DNA of 64,000 nt, from positions 106,845 to 170,844 of the forward strand of contig NZ_VOBR01000019.1 of the NCBI RefSeq assembly GCF_007845675.1, read 5' to 3'. How positions within the stretch are numbered: position 1 is the stretch's first letter; every line of letters starts with the position of its first letter. A program made the translations under genes and the position numbers. This stretch comes from Lentzea tibetensis. GTDB lineage: Bacteria; Actinomycetota; Actinomycetes; Mycobacteriales; Pseudonocardiaceae. Below the pieces are notes generated by a model that saw only the letters and a program-made list of their open reading frames with translations, was not told where the DNA came from and did not search any database. Below, piece by piece: positions 15,305 through 25,768 of the stretch.

Positions 15305-16936
15305 TCAGCTGACCTCGACGGTCGCCATGTCCAGCCAGCGGAACGGGTCCATCTTGGCCACCTTCAGGCGCGACGACTTGCCCGCGATCGTCTTCTGGGT
15401 CCACAGCGGGATCACCGGCATGTCCTCGGCCATCAGCTTCTCGCCCTCCTGGTACAGGCGGTTGGCGTCTGCCGTGGACGTGGCCTTGTCCGCCTCGGCC
15501 CACTTCGCGTCGACGGCCGGGTTCGTGTAGAGGCCGTCGTTGGAAGAAGCGTCGGTCTTGTACAGCGGGTTGAGCCAGTTCTCGATCGACGGGTAGTCGG
15601 CGATCCAGCCCGCGCGGTACATGCCGGTCATCTCGTGCGCGTTGACCTTCTGGCGGAACTCCGCGAAGGAGGTCGACGGGGCGAAGGCGCACTCGAGGCC
15701 GATGGCGTTCTTGATGCTGTTGCAGGCCGCCTCGGCCCACTCCTTGTGCCCGCCGTCCGTGTTGGACTGCAGCGTGATCGCACCCTTGTAGCCCGACTTG
15801 GTCAGGTACTCCTTGGCCTTGGCCGGGTCGAACTTGCAGTACTCACCGCACTGGTCCTTCTTGTACCCGTCGGTCAGCGGGTGGACCCAGCCGTCGGCCG
15901 GGATGCGGGAGCCCTCGAAGATCTTCTGCGTGATCTCCTCGCGGTTGATCGACATGGAGATCGCCTTGCGCAGGTCCGCGTTCTTGTACGCGTCGACGTA
16001 CAGCGGGAACGAGATCGTCTGCAGCTGCAGCGTCGACTTCTCGACCACGCGGTCACCGAGGTCGCCCTCGTACTTCTTGCCCGCGAGCGCGGACGGCGGG
16101 AGCTCGTCGATGAAGTCCAGGCTGCCGGACACGATGTCGGCGTAGGCCGACTCACGGCTCTGGTAGACCTTGAACTTCAGGTCCTTGAACTTCGGCTTGT
16201 CGCGACCCTGGTAGTCGTCGTTGCGGGTCACGTTGATCTCGGTGCCGACCTGGCGCGAGGTCCACTTGAACGGGCCGTTGCCGACCGGGGCCTCTTCGTA
16301 CTTCTTCTGGTCGGTGAAGAAGACCTCGGGCATCGGCGAGAAGACCTCGTAGCCCAGGGTCACCGGGAACACCGAGAACGCCTCGGAGAGCGTCACCTCG
16401 AAGGTGTTGTCGTCGACGACCTTGAGGCCGCTCATGTCCTTGACCGCGGGCTCCGGCGCCTTCTGCGGGCCGTCAGCGCCGTCCGGGTCCTTGGGGTGCA
16501 CCTCGGCGTAGCCCTGGATCTGCGACATGAAGCTCGCGCCCTGGGTCGCGTTCGGGCCGTAGGCGGTCCAGTTCCACGCCTTCACGTAGCTCGACGCCGT
16601 CACCGGGGTGCCGTCGTGGAACTTCCAGCCCTTCTTGAGCTTGATCGTGAAGACCTTGGAGTCCTTGGTCTCGATCGACTCGGCCATCGCGTTCTCAGGC
16701 TTCGCGTCGTCGGCGCTGTACTCCACCAGACCGGTGAAGAGCGCGTCCAGGACGTGACTACCGCCGACCTCGGTGGTGTTACCGGGGACCAGCGGGTTCT
16801 CGGGCTCGGTGTTGAACACCGTGATCGCGGCGTCGTTGTTGGTCGCGGCCTGATCGCCGCCACCGCCACAACCCGCCGCTACCACGGCCACCGCGGCCGA
16901 GAGGGCCACGACAGAAGCCGTGCGTGATCGCGACAT
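15305..16936 (-). CDS. oppA: Oligopeptide ABC transporter substrate-binding lipoprotein (OppA type)
   Basis: This 543-residue lipoprotein captures peptides outside the membrane. It has a signal with lipobox VAAGC (Cys23) and SBP family-5 features: LDALFTGLVEY, KKGWKFHDGTPVTASSYV and FDPAKAKEYLTKSGY. ATG 16936 is selected because GGGAGG lies 5-6 nt upstream; a codon four residues earlier lacks such a site. It is the first gene of the opp operon. Confidence 0.92.
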   Translation of the reverse strand: MSRSRTASVVALSAAVAVVAAGCGGGGDQAATNNDAAITVFNTEPENPLVPGNTTEVGGSHVLDALFTGLVEYSADDAKPENAMAESIETKDSKVFTIKLKKGWKFHDGTPVTASSYVKAWNWTAYGPNATQGASFMSQIQGYAEVHPKDPDGADGPQKAPEPAVKDMSGLKVVDDNTFEVTLSEAFSVFPVTLGYEVFSPMPEVFFTDQKKYEEAPVGNGPFKWTSRQVGTEINVTRNDDYQGRDKPKFKDLKFKVYQSRESAYADIVSGSLDFIDELPPSALAGKKYEGDLGDRVVEKSTLQLQTISFPLYVDAYKNADLRKAISMSINREEITQKIFEGSRIPADGWVHPLTDGYKKDQCGEYCKFDPAKAKEYLTKSGYKGAITLQSNTDGGHKEWAEAACNSIKNAIGLECAFAPSTSFAEFRQKVNAHEMTGMYRAGWIADYPSIENWLNPLYKTDASSNDGLYTNPAVDAKWAEADKATSTADANRLYQEGEKLMAEDMPVIPLWTQKTIAGKSSRLKVAKMDPFRWLDMATVEVS

Positions 16937-16988
16937 GCGTCCTCCCACCTCGTGGCGACGCCGCGGGTTCGCGAGCGCGCCCTAACCA

Positions 16989-17006
16989 GGGAGGGCAAAC
17001 CCTCCC
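16989..17006. terminator. Short hairpin upstream of oppA
   Basis: GGGAGGG and CCCTCCC flank a 4-nt loop. It lies about 100 nt downstream of the ppx stop and 53 nt before the oppA start. It may end the ppx transcript or be a regulatory element in the oppA leader. Confidence 0.45.
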
Positions 17007-17104
17007 AAAACGTGAGAGGACGTTAACCGGGTGCCACATGGAGCCACACGGCGAACCGGGTTACAAAGTCGTCACGATCGGCTCAATTCAGCCTTAAGTG
17101 TCGC

Positions 17105-18061
17105 TCAGACCAGGGAAAACGCTATCCCGTCGAGGATGTCGTGCTCGCTCGCGACGAGGCCCGAAATGCTTGCGCGCGCAGCGAGTTCTTCTGCGAGTGT
17201 GCGCACGACTACGGCGCCGCCGCAGATGACGTCGACCCGGCCCGGATGCATCGAGCCGATCGCCATCCTTTCGTTGTGGGACATGTGCAGCAACCTGTCC
17301 ACGACGTCGTGCACCTGGTCGAGTGACATCCGGGCGAGGTGGATGCGCTCCGAGTCGTACTCGGGGAGGTCCTGCGCGATCGCGGCGAGCGTGGTGATCG
17401 TGCCCGCGACACCGATCCAGGTGCTCGCCTTCGCGACCGGGACGGTCTCGAACGCCACCGCCAGCGCGTCGCGCACGATGCTCGCCGCTTCGTCGATCTC
17501 CGCCGCGGACGGCGCGGTTCCGGCCTTTGTGGACTCGGCGAAGCAGCGCTCGGTCAGCCGGACGCAGCCGACGTCGACCGACCGGCCCGCCTCCATCTCG
17601 AGGCCGCTGCCGAGCACCAGCTCGGTCGAGCCGCCGCCGATGTCCGACACGAGGAAAGGGCCTTCCTCGGGCTCCATGTCCGCGACGGCGCCGACGTAGG
17701 ACAGTCGCGCCTCCTCGTCGCCGGTGATCACCTCGGCGGGTGCACCGAGGATCTCCTCGGTCATCGAGAAGAAGTCGTCGCGGTTGCTCGCGTCGCGCGT
17801 CGCGGAGGTCGCGACCATGCGGGCGCGCTCAACTCCCTTGCGCCGCAACACGGTCGCGTACTCCAGCAGCGCGGTGCGGGTGCGCGCGATCGCCTCGGGC
17901 GCGAGCTGCCCCGTCGCGTCGACGCCCTGGCCGAGCCGGACGATCTTCATCTCGCGGTGCACGTCGCGCAGCCACGCGGTGCCGTCGTCGCGCGCGGTCA
18001 CGTCCGCGACGAGCAGCCTGATCGAGTTCGTACCGCAGTCGATGGCGGCAACCCGCGCCAT
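17105..18061 (-). CDS. ppx: Exopolyphosphatase/guanosine pentaphosphatase family protein (Ppx/GppA)
   Basis: The 318-residue protein has the ASKHA phosphate-1 motif (AAIDCGTNSIRLLVADV, 5-21) and the second phosphate-binding motif (VSDIGGGSTELVLG). This is the short, N-terminal-domain-only form found in mycobacteria. Such enzymes hydrolyse polyphosphate or pppGpp; the exact activity is not readable. ATG 18061 has GGAG 5 nt upstream; GTG 18067 is the alternative. It lies downstream of the ftsB/DUF501 group, as in mycobacteria. Confidence 0.9.
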   Translation of the reverse strand: MARVAAIDCGTNSIRLLVADVTARDDGTAWLRDVHREMKIVRLGQGVDATGQLAPEAIARTRTALLEYATVLRRKGVERARMVATSATRDASNRDDFFSMTEEILGAPAEVITGDEEARLSYVGAVADMEPEEGPFLVSDIGGGSTELVLGSGLEMEAGRSVDVGCVRLTERCFAESTKAGTAPSAAEIDEAASIVRDALAVAFETVPVAKASTWIGVAGTITTLAAIAQDLPEYDSERIHLARMSLDQVHDVVDRLLHMSHNERMAIGSMHPGRVDVICGGAVVVRTLAEELAARASISGLVASEHDILDGIAFSLV

Positions 18062-18124
18062 GATCACTCCGTACTTTCTTGGCCGCTCCTCCGGAGACGG
18101 CGGCGAGGGTCGGCCGGGCGGTGA

Positions 18125-19456
18125 CTAGCTCGGGGTCGTGGAGGTCAGCGAGCTCGGCGAACGCGACGAACTACCGGTCGACGAGGTGCTGCTCGACGTG
18201 TCGCCCGACGGGGTGTTCGTGGACGGCGTGTTGGCCGGCGGCGTGTTCGCGGGCGGGTTGCTGGTCGAGGCCGCGCTGCTCGACGACGAGGAGCTCGAGG
18301 TGCTCGACGAGGACGACGAGGACGGCGGCGTGCTCGTCGGGCAGGTCGGGATGACCGGGCCGGACGGGCTCGTCGTCGGGGTCGACGTGGTCGTCGAGGT
18401 GCTCGTGGAGGTCGGCGTCGACGTGGTCGTCGTCGGGCACAGCGGCGTGCTGGTCGATGGCGGGGTGCTCGACGACGGAGGCGTCGAGCTGGGCGGCGTC
18501 GACGACGGAGGCGTGGTCGGCGTGGTGCTGGGCGGGGTCTGGCCCGGCGGCACGGTGTCGTCGTCGGTCGACGGCAGGCTCGGCAGCGCGTCCACGTTCT
18601 CCGCGTACGCCTCGGCCCACTCCAGCACCTCGCGGACGTACGCGTCCGAACGGTTGTAGCGGAACACGGCGGCCGCGCGCTGGGTCGGGTTGCGCATGTC
18701 GCCGCCCGCCGCGCACAGGTACTTGCCCGCGCCGACCGTGGCGTCGTAGATGTTGTTGGGGTTGGTCTCGCCGTCGTTGTTGGCGTCCGCGCCCGAGCCC
18801 GCCCAGGTGGACGGGAGGAACTGCATCGGGCCGACCGCGCGGTCCCAGGCCTTGTCGCCGTCGTACTTGCCCGCGTCGGTGTCCTTGACCGCGAGGAAGC
18901 CGAGCGAGCCGTCCAGCACCGGGCCGAGGATGGGTGACGTCGTGTCGCCCTTCGCGTTGACCTTGCCGCCGCGCGCGTGGCCGGACTCGATGCGGCCGAT
19001 CGCGGCCAGCAGCGGCCAGTCGAGGTGGCAGTTCGGCTTGAGCTCGGCGAGCTGGTCCTCGGCCTGCATGTACGCGTCCAGCATCACGCCGGGGATGCCC
19101 AGCTTGCCGTCGGGGACGTTGTCGATGCCGTCGTCGAGGTCGTCGAGACCGCCCTCGAGGTCGCGGAGCAGCTCGGCGCCCAGCTCGTCGGTCTCGGGGA
19201 GCCTGCCGCCCGCGCCGAGCCCGTCACCGCGGGACAACGCGGCGTAGATGTCCGCGGGGCCGAGGGGGCCTGCCGCGATGTCCGAGCGACCGGCGACGTT
19301 CACCCAGTCGATCATGGTGGTGCCGGTGATGATGGCCGGGGCGAGCATGGCTGCCAACGCCGCCGCGGCAAAGCCGCGCTGACGCGGCGACATGACGGCG
19401 GGAGCCGACGTCAGCCTCGTCTTGCGCTTGCCTCGCCGCTTGCTGGGCATAGCCAC
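18125..19456 (-). CDS. Lytic transglycosylase with long Ser/Thr/Pro tail
   Basis: This 443-residue exported enzyme probably cleaves peptidoglycan glycan strands. An N-terminal basic stretch and a TM/signal anchor (GFAAAALAAMLAPAIITG) precede an MltB/SLT-like domain with catalytic Glu in AIGRIESGHAR, the AVGPMQFLPSTW motif and NNIYDATVGAGKYLC. Residues from about 300 to the end are almost only Ser, Thr and Pro, with one CP pair. They form a wall-spanning, possibly glycosylated linker. GTG 19456 is chosen because AGGTGAG lies 6 nt upstream. A second transglycosylase is at 25769-26608. Confidence 0.87.
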   Translation of the reverse strand: MAMPSKRRGKRKTRLTSAPAVMSPRQRGFAAAALAAMLAPAIITGTTMIDWVNVAGRSDIAAGPLGPADIYAALSRGDGLGAGGRLPETDELGAELLRDLEGGLDDLDDGIDNVPDGKLGIPGVMLDAYMQAEDQLAELKPNCHLDWPLLAAIGRIESGHARGGKVNAKGDTTSPILGPVLDGSLGFLAVKDTDAGKYDGDKAWDRAVGPMQFLPSTWAGSGADANNDGETNPNNIYDATVGAGKYLCAAGGDMRNPTQRAAAVFRYNRSDAYVREVLEWAEAYAENVDALPSLPSTDDDTVPPGQTPPSTTPTTPPSSTPPSSTPPSSSTPPSTSTPLCPTTTTSTPTSTSTSTTTSTPTTSPSGPVIPTCPTSTPPSSSSSSSTSSSSSSSSAASTSNPPANTPPANTPSTNTPSGDTSSSTSSTGSSSRSPSSLTSTTPS

Positions 19457-19638
19457 GGATTACTCACCTCTCGTGCGTGAATCGCGGCGTGCCGTTACTC
19501 CGTTACGGCGAACGCCCCCTCGTCGGCCACCACCCACCCTGCCCGAAAGAAACGGCAGTGTCACGAGGACTTGTGTACCGAAGACGGAGTGAAGCCCCAG
19601 TACGGTTCCATTCACAGTTGACACAACGGGAATCGCGC

Positions 19639-20118
19639 TCACGCGCAGTCGCCGGAAGGCCACGAGTCACGCAGCATCTCGAGCGCCTCGTCGCCGAACG
19701 GGTTGACCCCCGGCCCCTTCGCCAGCGCGTGCGCCACGTGCACGTGCAGGCACTTGACGCGGGTCGGCATGCCGCCCGCGGTCACCTGGGTGCCGAGCGA
19801 CTCGATGGCGTCCCGCTCGGCCAGGTACGACTCGTGCGCGCGCTGGTACGCCGCCGAGAGTTCCTCATCTTCGGCGAGCCGGGCTTCCATCTCCTTCATC
19901 CGCCCGGTGCCCTCGAGCGTGCTGACCAACGAGTTCAGCTTGGGGCAGGTCAGGTAGTAGAGCGTCGGGAACGGGGTGCCGTCCGGCAGCCTCGGCGCCG
20001 TCTGGACGACCGACGGGTGGCCGCTGGGGCAGCGCGCCGCGATCTCGCGCGTCCCGCGCGGCGCGCGGCCCAGCTGCTTCGCGACCGTCTCGAGGTCCTC
20101 CGCCGTTGGCGTCGTCAC
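19639..20118 (-). CDS. DUF501 domain-containing protein
   Basis: The 159-residue protein matches DUF501 (RAPRGTREIAARCPSGHPSVV, FPTLYYLTCPKLN, GGMPTRVKCLHVHVAHALA), an actinobacteria-wide family of unknown function (Rv1025 in M. tuberculosis). It carries several Cys and His residues that might bind metal. The GTG start overlaps the stop of the ftsB-like gene (GTGA), so it is co-translated with the division protein. Confidence 0.88.
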   Translation of the reverse strand: MTTPTAEDLETVAKQLGRAPRGTREIAARCPSGHPSVVQTAPRLPDGTPFPTLYYLTCPKLNSLVSTLEGTGRMKEMEARLAEDEELSAAYQRAHESYLAERDAIESLGTQVTAGGMPTRVKCLHVHVAHALAKGPGVNPFGDEALEMLRDSWPSGDCA

Positions 20119-20606
20119 TTGTGCGTCACCGATTCCCACAGTTGCTCGTACCAAGACCTGTTCGCCGCGGGCTTGCCCGACGGCCTCTCCTCTTCCGTCT
20201 TGCGGTCCGCGTCACCCGGCAGCTGGACCACGTAGGGCGTCTCCCCCGGCCGCACGAAGTGCAACCGGGTCCGCGCCTCGATCTCGACCTGCGCCGGGTC
20301 GCTCAGCTGCTGCTTGCGCTGCTCCAGCGCGGCCACGTCGGTGCGCAGCTTCTCCTGCTGCTGCGTCACTTCGCGGAGCTCGTCGCGCTGGGACAGGTAG
20401 GTGCGCAGCGGGACCGCGATGCTCAGCGCCAGTGCGCACAGCACCATCGCGAACATCGCGGCCCGCCGCGTTCCGGTCATGCCGAATGCGCCGCCCGTGC
20501 CGGCTCCCGGCCGTTGCGGTGCCTTCGGTCGTGGCGACTTGCGAGCGCGCTCGGGCCTGGCCTCGCCTTCGCGACGAGGCCTCCGGGTGTGACCGCGCTC
20601 AGCCAC
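20115..20606 (-). CDS. Septum formation initiator family protein (FtsB/DivIC-like)
   Basis: The 163-residue bitopic protein has a basic cytoplasmic tail, one TM helix (AAMFAMVLCALALSIAVPL, about 50-68) and an extracellular coiled coil (LSQRDELREVTQQQEKLRTDVAALEQ). This is the architecture of FtsB/DivIC, which links FtsQ and FtsL in the divisome. The conserved ARTRLHFVRPGE follows the coil. GTG 20606 lies 1 nt after the eno stop, so translation is likely coupled to enolase. The order eno-ftsB-DUF501 is conserved in actinobacteria. Confidence 0.87.
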   Translation of the reverse strand: MAERGHTRRPRREGEARPERARKSPRPKAPQRPGAGTGGAFGMTGTRRAAMFAMVLCALALSIAVPLRTYLSQRDELREVTQQQEKLRTDVAALEQRKQQLSDPAQVEIEARTRLHFVRPGETPYVVQLPGDADRKTEEERPSGKPAANRSWYEQLWESVTHK

Positions 20607-20607
20607 C

Positions 20608-21903
<1,296 letters not shown>

Positions 21904-21935
21904 CTATTTCTGCTGCGTCTCGTCTCGGCCTGAGC

Positions 21936-23159
21936 CTACTTGGACGGGCTGACCGGCAGGTGTTTGACACCGTTCTGGAAGTTGGACCTCAGGCGCGTTG
22001 GCTCTCCGTTCATCTCCAGTTGGTGCGGGAGGTCACAGACAGCGGCGAAGAGCGCTCTCATCTGCGTGCGCGCCAGGTGGGCGCCGAGGCAGAAGTGCGG
22101 GCCGTGTCCGAAACTCAGGTGTTCCGCTTCTCGTCTGGTGATGTCGAACGCGTCCGGGTTCGTGTAGACGGTCTCGTCGCGGTTGGCGCTGGAGAACCAC
22201 ACGACGACCTTGTCGCCGCTCTTGATCCGCTGGCCGCCCAGCTCGGTGTCCTGTGCCGCGGTGCGGCGGAAGTGCATCACCGGGGTCCACCAGCGGAGCA
22301 TCTCCTCGACGGCGCCTGGGAGCAGGTCTCGGTCGTTCCGTAGTCGCTCGTACTGCTCGGGGTGTCGCATCAACGCGATCATGCCGCCGGGGATGCCGTT
22401 GCGGAGCGTCTCGTTGCCCGCGACCGAGAAGAGCCAGAACAGGTTCTCGAACTCCTCGATGGTGATGTCCTCGCGCATGAGGTTGCTCATCACGTCGTCA
22501 CCGGGGTGCCGCCGCTTGTGCTCGCCGAGCGCGTGGGCGTACGCGTACAGGTCCGGCATGCCGTTCCTGGCGCGCGGGTCGCGGCCGTCGTCCGGTCGCT
22601 GTTCGAGCGCCTTCTTCGCCATGTCCGTCATGCCGGTGGTGTCGCTGCTGCTGAACGCGTACTCGTCGTCCTGGAAGCCGATCACCCGGTTGCTCCAGTC
22701 GAAGAGCAGCTTGCGGTCCTGGTGCGGCACGCCGAACACCTCGGCGAGCGTCAGCAGCGGCAGGTCCGCGACGTCGTGGGCGAAGTCGCCGGTCATGGTG
22801 TCGATCGTCGATCGCGCGAACTGGGTGATCCGCTCTTCCAACCTGGCGATCGTCTTGGGGGTGAACGCCCTGGTCAGCATGCCCCTGAGCCGGGTGTGCA
22901 CCGGCGGGTCCTGGTTGAGCATCATCTGTCGGACATAAGCCAGGTCGTCCGGCCGCGGGTCACGGATCTGGGTCGCGCCGCGATGTGAGGAGAAGACCTT
23001 CGGGGTGCGCAGGACCGTCCGGACCTCGGCGTGCCGCATGACCGACCAGAAGTCACCGGTCCGCACAACGGGCTGTTTCCTCAGTCGGGTGAGTGCGCCG
23101 TGGGGCACTCCGGCGGTATACGTGTCCGGATCGACGATGACCTCGGCATCGGTGGGCAT
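21936..23159 (-). CDS. Cytochrome P450
   Basis: The 407-residue monooxygenase has the heme signature FGHGPHFCLGAHLAR (Cys357), ExxR in EEMLR and an I-helix SVAGNETLRNGI similar to the AGNET motif of mycobacterial CYP124/125/142 enzymes that oxidise fatty acids or sterols. The substrate cannot be assigned. No ferredoxin gene is adjacent. It lies 41 nt upstream of eno on the same strand and is divergent from the hydrolase at 23175. Confidence 0.92.
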   Translation of the reverse strand: MPTDAEVIVDPDTYTAGVPHGALTRLRKQPVVRTGDFWSVMRHAEVRTVLRTPKVFSSHRGATQIRDPRPDDLAYVRQMMLNQDPPVHTRLRGMLTRAFTPKTIARLEERITQFARSTIDTMTGDFAHDVADLPLLTLAEVFGVPHQDRKLLFDWSNRVIGFQDDEYAFSSSDTTGMTDMAKKALEQRPDDGRDPRARNGMPDLYAYAHALGEHKRRHPGDDVMSNLMREDITIEEFENLFWLFSVAGNETLRNGIPGGMIALMRHPEQYERLRNDRDLLPGAVEEMLRWWTPVMHFRRTAAQDTELGGQRIKSGDKVVVWFSSANRDETVYTNPDAFDITRREAEHLSFGHGPHFCLGAHLARTQMRALFAAVCDLPHQLEMNGEPTRLRSNFQNGVKHLPVSPSK

Positions 23160-23174
23160 GGAGAGGATTCTGGC

Positions 23175-23876
23175 GTGGTGCACGTGGAACGCGGTGGGGA
23201 CGGACCTCTGCTCGTGCTGTTGCACGGCCTCGGCGCGACCGGCGAGGTGTGGCGCGACGTCGTGCCGCACTGGCCGGGCAGCTGGCTCGTGCCGGACCTG
23301 CCGGGCCACGGCCGCTCGGCCCCGATGTCCCGCTACTCGTTCGGCTCGTTCGCGGCGGCCGTCGCGGCGGCGATCCCGCCGTCCGGTCAGGTGGCGGTGA
23401 TCGGCCACTCGCTGGGCGGCGTCGTCGGCCTGGCGCTCGCGAGCGGCTGGTTCGGCGTGTCCGTGTCGTCGGTCGTCGGCGTCGGGATCAAGGTCCGCTG
23501 GTCCGAGCCCGAACTGGAGAAGGCCGCGTCGTTGGCCGCTCGGCCGGCTCGGGTGTACGAGACCCGCGAGGAGGCGGTGGAACGGGCCTCCAAGGTGGCG
23601 GGCGTGCGCCTGCTCGACGGCGTGACCGAAGTGGACGGCGGCTGGCGGATCTCGTTGGACGAGAAGGCCTTCGCCGTAGGCGCTCCGGACATGCGGAGCC
23701 TGTTGCGCGCGTGCACCGCCCGCGTCACCCTCGCGGCCGGCGAGTACGACCCGATGGGCCCGCCGCAGCACCTGTCGTCGTTCGTCCCGGACCCGTACGT
23801 GCTGGCAGGCGAGGGCCACAACGTGCACGTCGAGTCACCGGCCGCGCTGGTACCCCTGCTGGACAAGCTGCGCTGA
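23175..23876 (+). CDS. Alpha/beta hydrolase
   Basis: The 233-residue hydrolase has an oxyanion HG motif (LLHGLG, 16-21), the nucleophile elbow GHSLGG (Ser79), the acid in AAGEYDP and the His in GEGHNVHVE. It is shorter than average, with a small cap domain. GTG 23175 is supported by AGAGGA 7 nt upstream. It is divergent from the P450 gene, with only 15 nt between starts, and 1 nt before the DMT transporter gene. Esterase or lipase-like activity is likely; the substrate is unknown. Confidence 0.85.
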   Translation: MVHVERGGDGPLLVLLHGLGATGEVWRDVVPHWPGSWLVPDLPGHGRSAPMSRYSFGSFAAAVAAAIPPSGQVAVIGHSLGGVVGLALASGWFGVSVSSVVGVGIKVRWSEPELEKAASLAARPARVYETREEAVERASKVAGVRLLDGVTEVDGGWRISLDEKAFAVGAPDMRSLLRACTARVTLAAGEYDPMGPPQHLSSFVPDPYVLAGEGHNVHVESPAALVPLLDKLR

Positions 23877-23877
23877 C

Positions 23878-24774
23878 GTGCGCATACCCCCGTGGTTCGC
23901 CGCTCTGACGGTGTTCGTCTGGGCGTCGGGCTACCCCGTCGGCGCGCTCGGCGTGGCCGTCGCACCCCCGTTCCTGCTGACCGCGATCCGCTTCCTGATC
24001 GCCGCGGCCTTGATGGCGTTGATCGCCTTCTTCGGCCGTGCCGCCTGGCCGCGCGGCTGGGCACTCGTGCACACGGCGGTGGCCGGCCTGCTGATCCAGG
24101 CGTTCCAGTTCTCCGGCGTCTACCTGGGACTGCGCCTCGGCGTTCCGGCGAGCGTCACGGCTCTGGTGATCTCGTGCACCCCGGTCCTGACCGCCGTGGT
24201 CGCCGCACGGGTCTTCCGCACCCGCATCGGCGTGGCCCAACTGGTCGGCCTGGTCTTGGGCGTAGCAGCGGTGGTGCTGTCTCTGGGCGACCGCCTGACC
24301 GCCACCGACTCGGGCGCGGTGTTCACGATCTTCGGCATGCTCGCGTTCGTGGCGGGCAGCGTCTACCAGCAACGCTTCTGCCGTGACATCGACGTCCGCA
24401 CGGGCAGCGCCGTGCAGCACTTCGTGTCCGTGCCCGTGGTCGCACTGATGGCGCTGGCGTTCGAGTCCGGCGGCGTGACCGACTGGTCGCAGTTCTGGCT
24501 GGCGATGACCTGGCTGGTGCTCGTGAACTCGATGGGCGGCGCGACGCTGTTCCTGGTCGGCATCCGCATGGGCGGCGCCGCGCGCATCACCACGCTGTCC
24601 TGTCTGGTGCCGTCCGTGACGGCGTTGATCGCCTGGCCGCTGCTGGGCCAGGGCATCACCCCCGGCGTGGTCGCGGGCCTGGTACTCGGCTCGATCGCCT
24701 GCTGGCTGGGGACGTCCACACCATCGAGTCGTGTCATCCGGACGGCAGTCGAAGAACCAGCCAACGATGGGTAA
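23878..24774 (+). CDS. EamA/DMT family transporter
   Basis: The 298-residue protein has ten predicted TM helices in two EamA repeats (WFAALTVFVWASGYPVGALG; FTIFGMLAFVAGSVYQ) and the AAVVLSLGDRL half-end motif. DMT proteins export amino acids or small metabolites; the substrate is unknown. It follows the hydrolase gene with a 1-nt gap, so the two form an operon. Confidence 0.87.
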   Translation: MRIPPWFAALTVFVWASGYPVGALGVAVAPPFLLTAIRFLIAAALMALIAFFGRAAWPRGWALVHTAVAGLLIQAFQFSGVYLGLRLGVPASVTALVISCTPVLTAVVAARVFRTRIGVAQLVGLVLGVAAVVLSLGDRLTATDSGAVFTIFGMLAFVAGSVYQQRFCRDIDVRTGSAVQHFVSVPVVALMALAFESGGVTDWSQFWLAMTWLVLVNSMGGATLFLVGIRMGGAARITTLSCLVPSVTALIAWPLLGQGITPGVVAGLVLGSIACWLGTSTPSSRVIRTAVEEPANDG

Positions 24775-24777
24775 CTT
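24772..24777 (+). promoter_or_regulatory. -10-like TAACTT, 7 nt before ATG 24785
   Basis: TAACTT is followed by 7 nt and the ATG of the TPR gene, with no Shine-Dalgarno sequence. The spacing matches that before ATG 7742 and GTG 34001 and suggests a leaderless transcript starting inside the end of the transporter gene region. Confidence 0.4.
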
Positions 24778-24784
24778 TGATCGA

Positions 24785-25162
24785 ATGACGGACAGCACCT
24801 TCGACGCCTTCCGCCGAGCCGAGGCGCTGCTGGCCGAGCGCCGACCGCTGGAGGCGTTGCGCGAACTCCGCACCGTGCTCGAGGAAGCACCGGATGCCCC
24901 CAGCGTGCAACTGCTGGCGGGCCGCGCATACCTGAGCTCAGCCCAACTCCAACGCGCCGAGGCGGCGTTCCGCAAGGTGCTGGACCTCGACCCCAGCGAC
25001 CACTACGCGCGGTTCGCTCTCGGCCGCACCCTGCAACGGCAGAGCCGGTTGCCGGAGGCGTTGGCGCAGCTGCGGATGGCCGCTGCCATGAACCCCTCGC
25101 CCGAGTACCAGGAAGCGCTGGGCGAAGTCGCCGCGCGGATCGCCGTGGAGCGCGACCGCTGA
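24785..25162 (+). CDS. Tetratricopeptide repeat protein
   Basis: The 125-residue soluble protein holds about three TPR units (FRRAEALLAERRPLEALREL, GRAYLSSAQLQRAEAAFRKVL, GRTLQRQSRLPEALAQL) with typical Ala/Leu/Pro spacing. TPR proteins mediate protein-protein contacts; the partner is unknown. ATG 24785 (MTDSTF) is preferred over ATG 24767 because of the -10-like box 7 nt upstream. Confidence 0.8.
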   Translation: MTDSTFDAFRRAEALLAERRPLEALRELRTVLEEAPDAPSVQLLAGRAYLSSAQLQRAEAAFRKVLDLDPSDHYARFALGRTLQRQSRLPEALAQLRMAAAMNPSPEYQEALGEVAARIAVERDR

Positions 25163-25700
25163 CCCGCCGGTGTCCGCGCGCCCGGCTCGTGGGCCGGTGC
25201 GCGCACACCTCGGTCGGCTCGGCTTGGCCGCGCGCTGGCTGAGGTGTCAGGGCACGCCGGGAATTGGGCGTGTCGACGTACCGGCCTAATTGGCTGCGCT
25301 TGGCTGCCGGTGACGGACCACGCCGACCACTCGCCGCTGGGCCCAGCTTCGCCGGGTACGACACGCCCCCAGCCCTGCCGGGCCGCTTGCTCGCGGCCGC
25401 GCTCACGCGGGCGTCCCCCGCACGCGAGACCCTCCGAATCCATGCTCGCAGCCAGCACCGACATTCCCTGGCCTCGAAGCCACACCAACCACGAAACCGG
25501 GTACGGAAGCCCGCGACTTCTACGGCGCTGTGTTGCCCCTGCGAGCGAAGCGACGCCAGCGCACCAAGCAACCCACCACGAAACCGGCAGGTACCAAAAG
25601 AAAAGAGCGCCCGCCGCACTCCCAACCCCCGCACTGCCAACCGGGCGCGGCCCCCGAGCCAAAACCGGCAGCCAAATGATCCCAAGCATCCGAAGGGCCG
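25163..25700. other. Gene-free stretch
   Basis: This stretch of about 540 bp holds no frame with family-like protein sequence on either strand. Open frames exist only because of GC composition, and their residue content (runs of Arg, Gly and Trp with no hydrophobic core) is not protein-like. It contains an A-rich patch near 25597-25607. It precedes the long hairpin at 25701. Confidence 0.6.
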
Positions 25701-25759
25701 GGGGTGGGGAGGTTCTCGCTGATCAGGCTGCGCCTGATCAGCGAGGACCTCCCCACCCC
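25701..25759 (-). terminator. Long hairpin between convergent genes
   Basis: Arms of 27 nt (25701-25727 and 25733-25759) match with a single wobble and enclose a 5-nt loop. Each arm contains the palindrome TGATCA. It lies 9 nt from the stop of the transglycosylase gene and very likely terminates it. Confidence 0.8.
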
Positions 25760-25768
25760 ACCACCACT

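Noticed and set aside
19457-19638. Possible cyclic-di-AMP (ydaO) riboswitch upstream of the transglycosylase
   Set aside because: The conserved core elements could not be found in the 180-nt leader.
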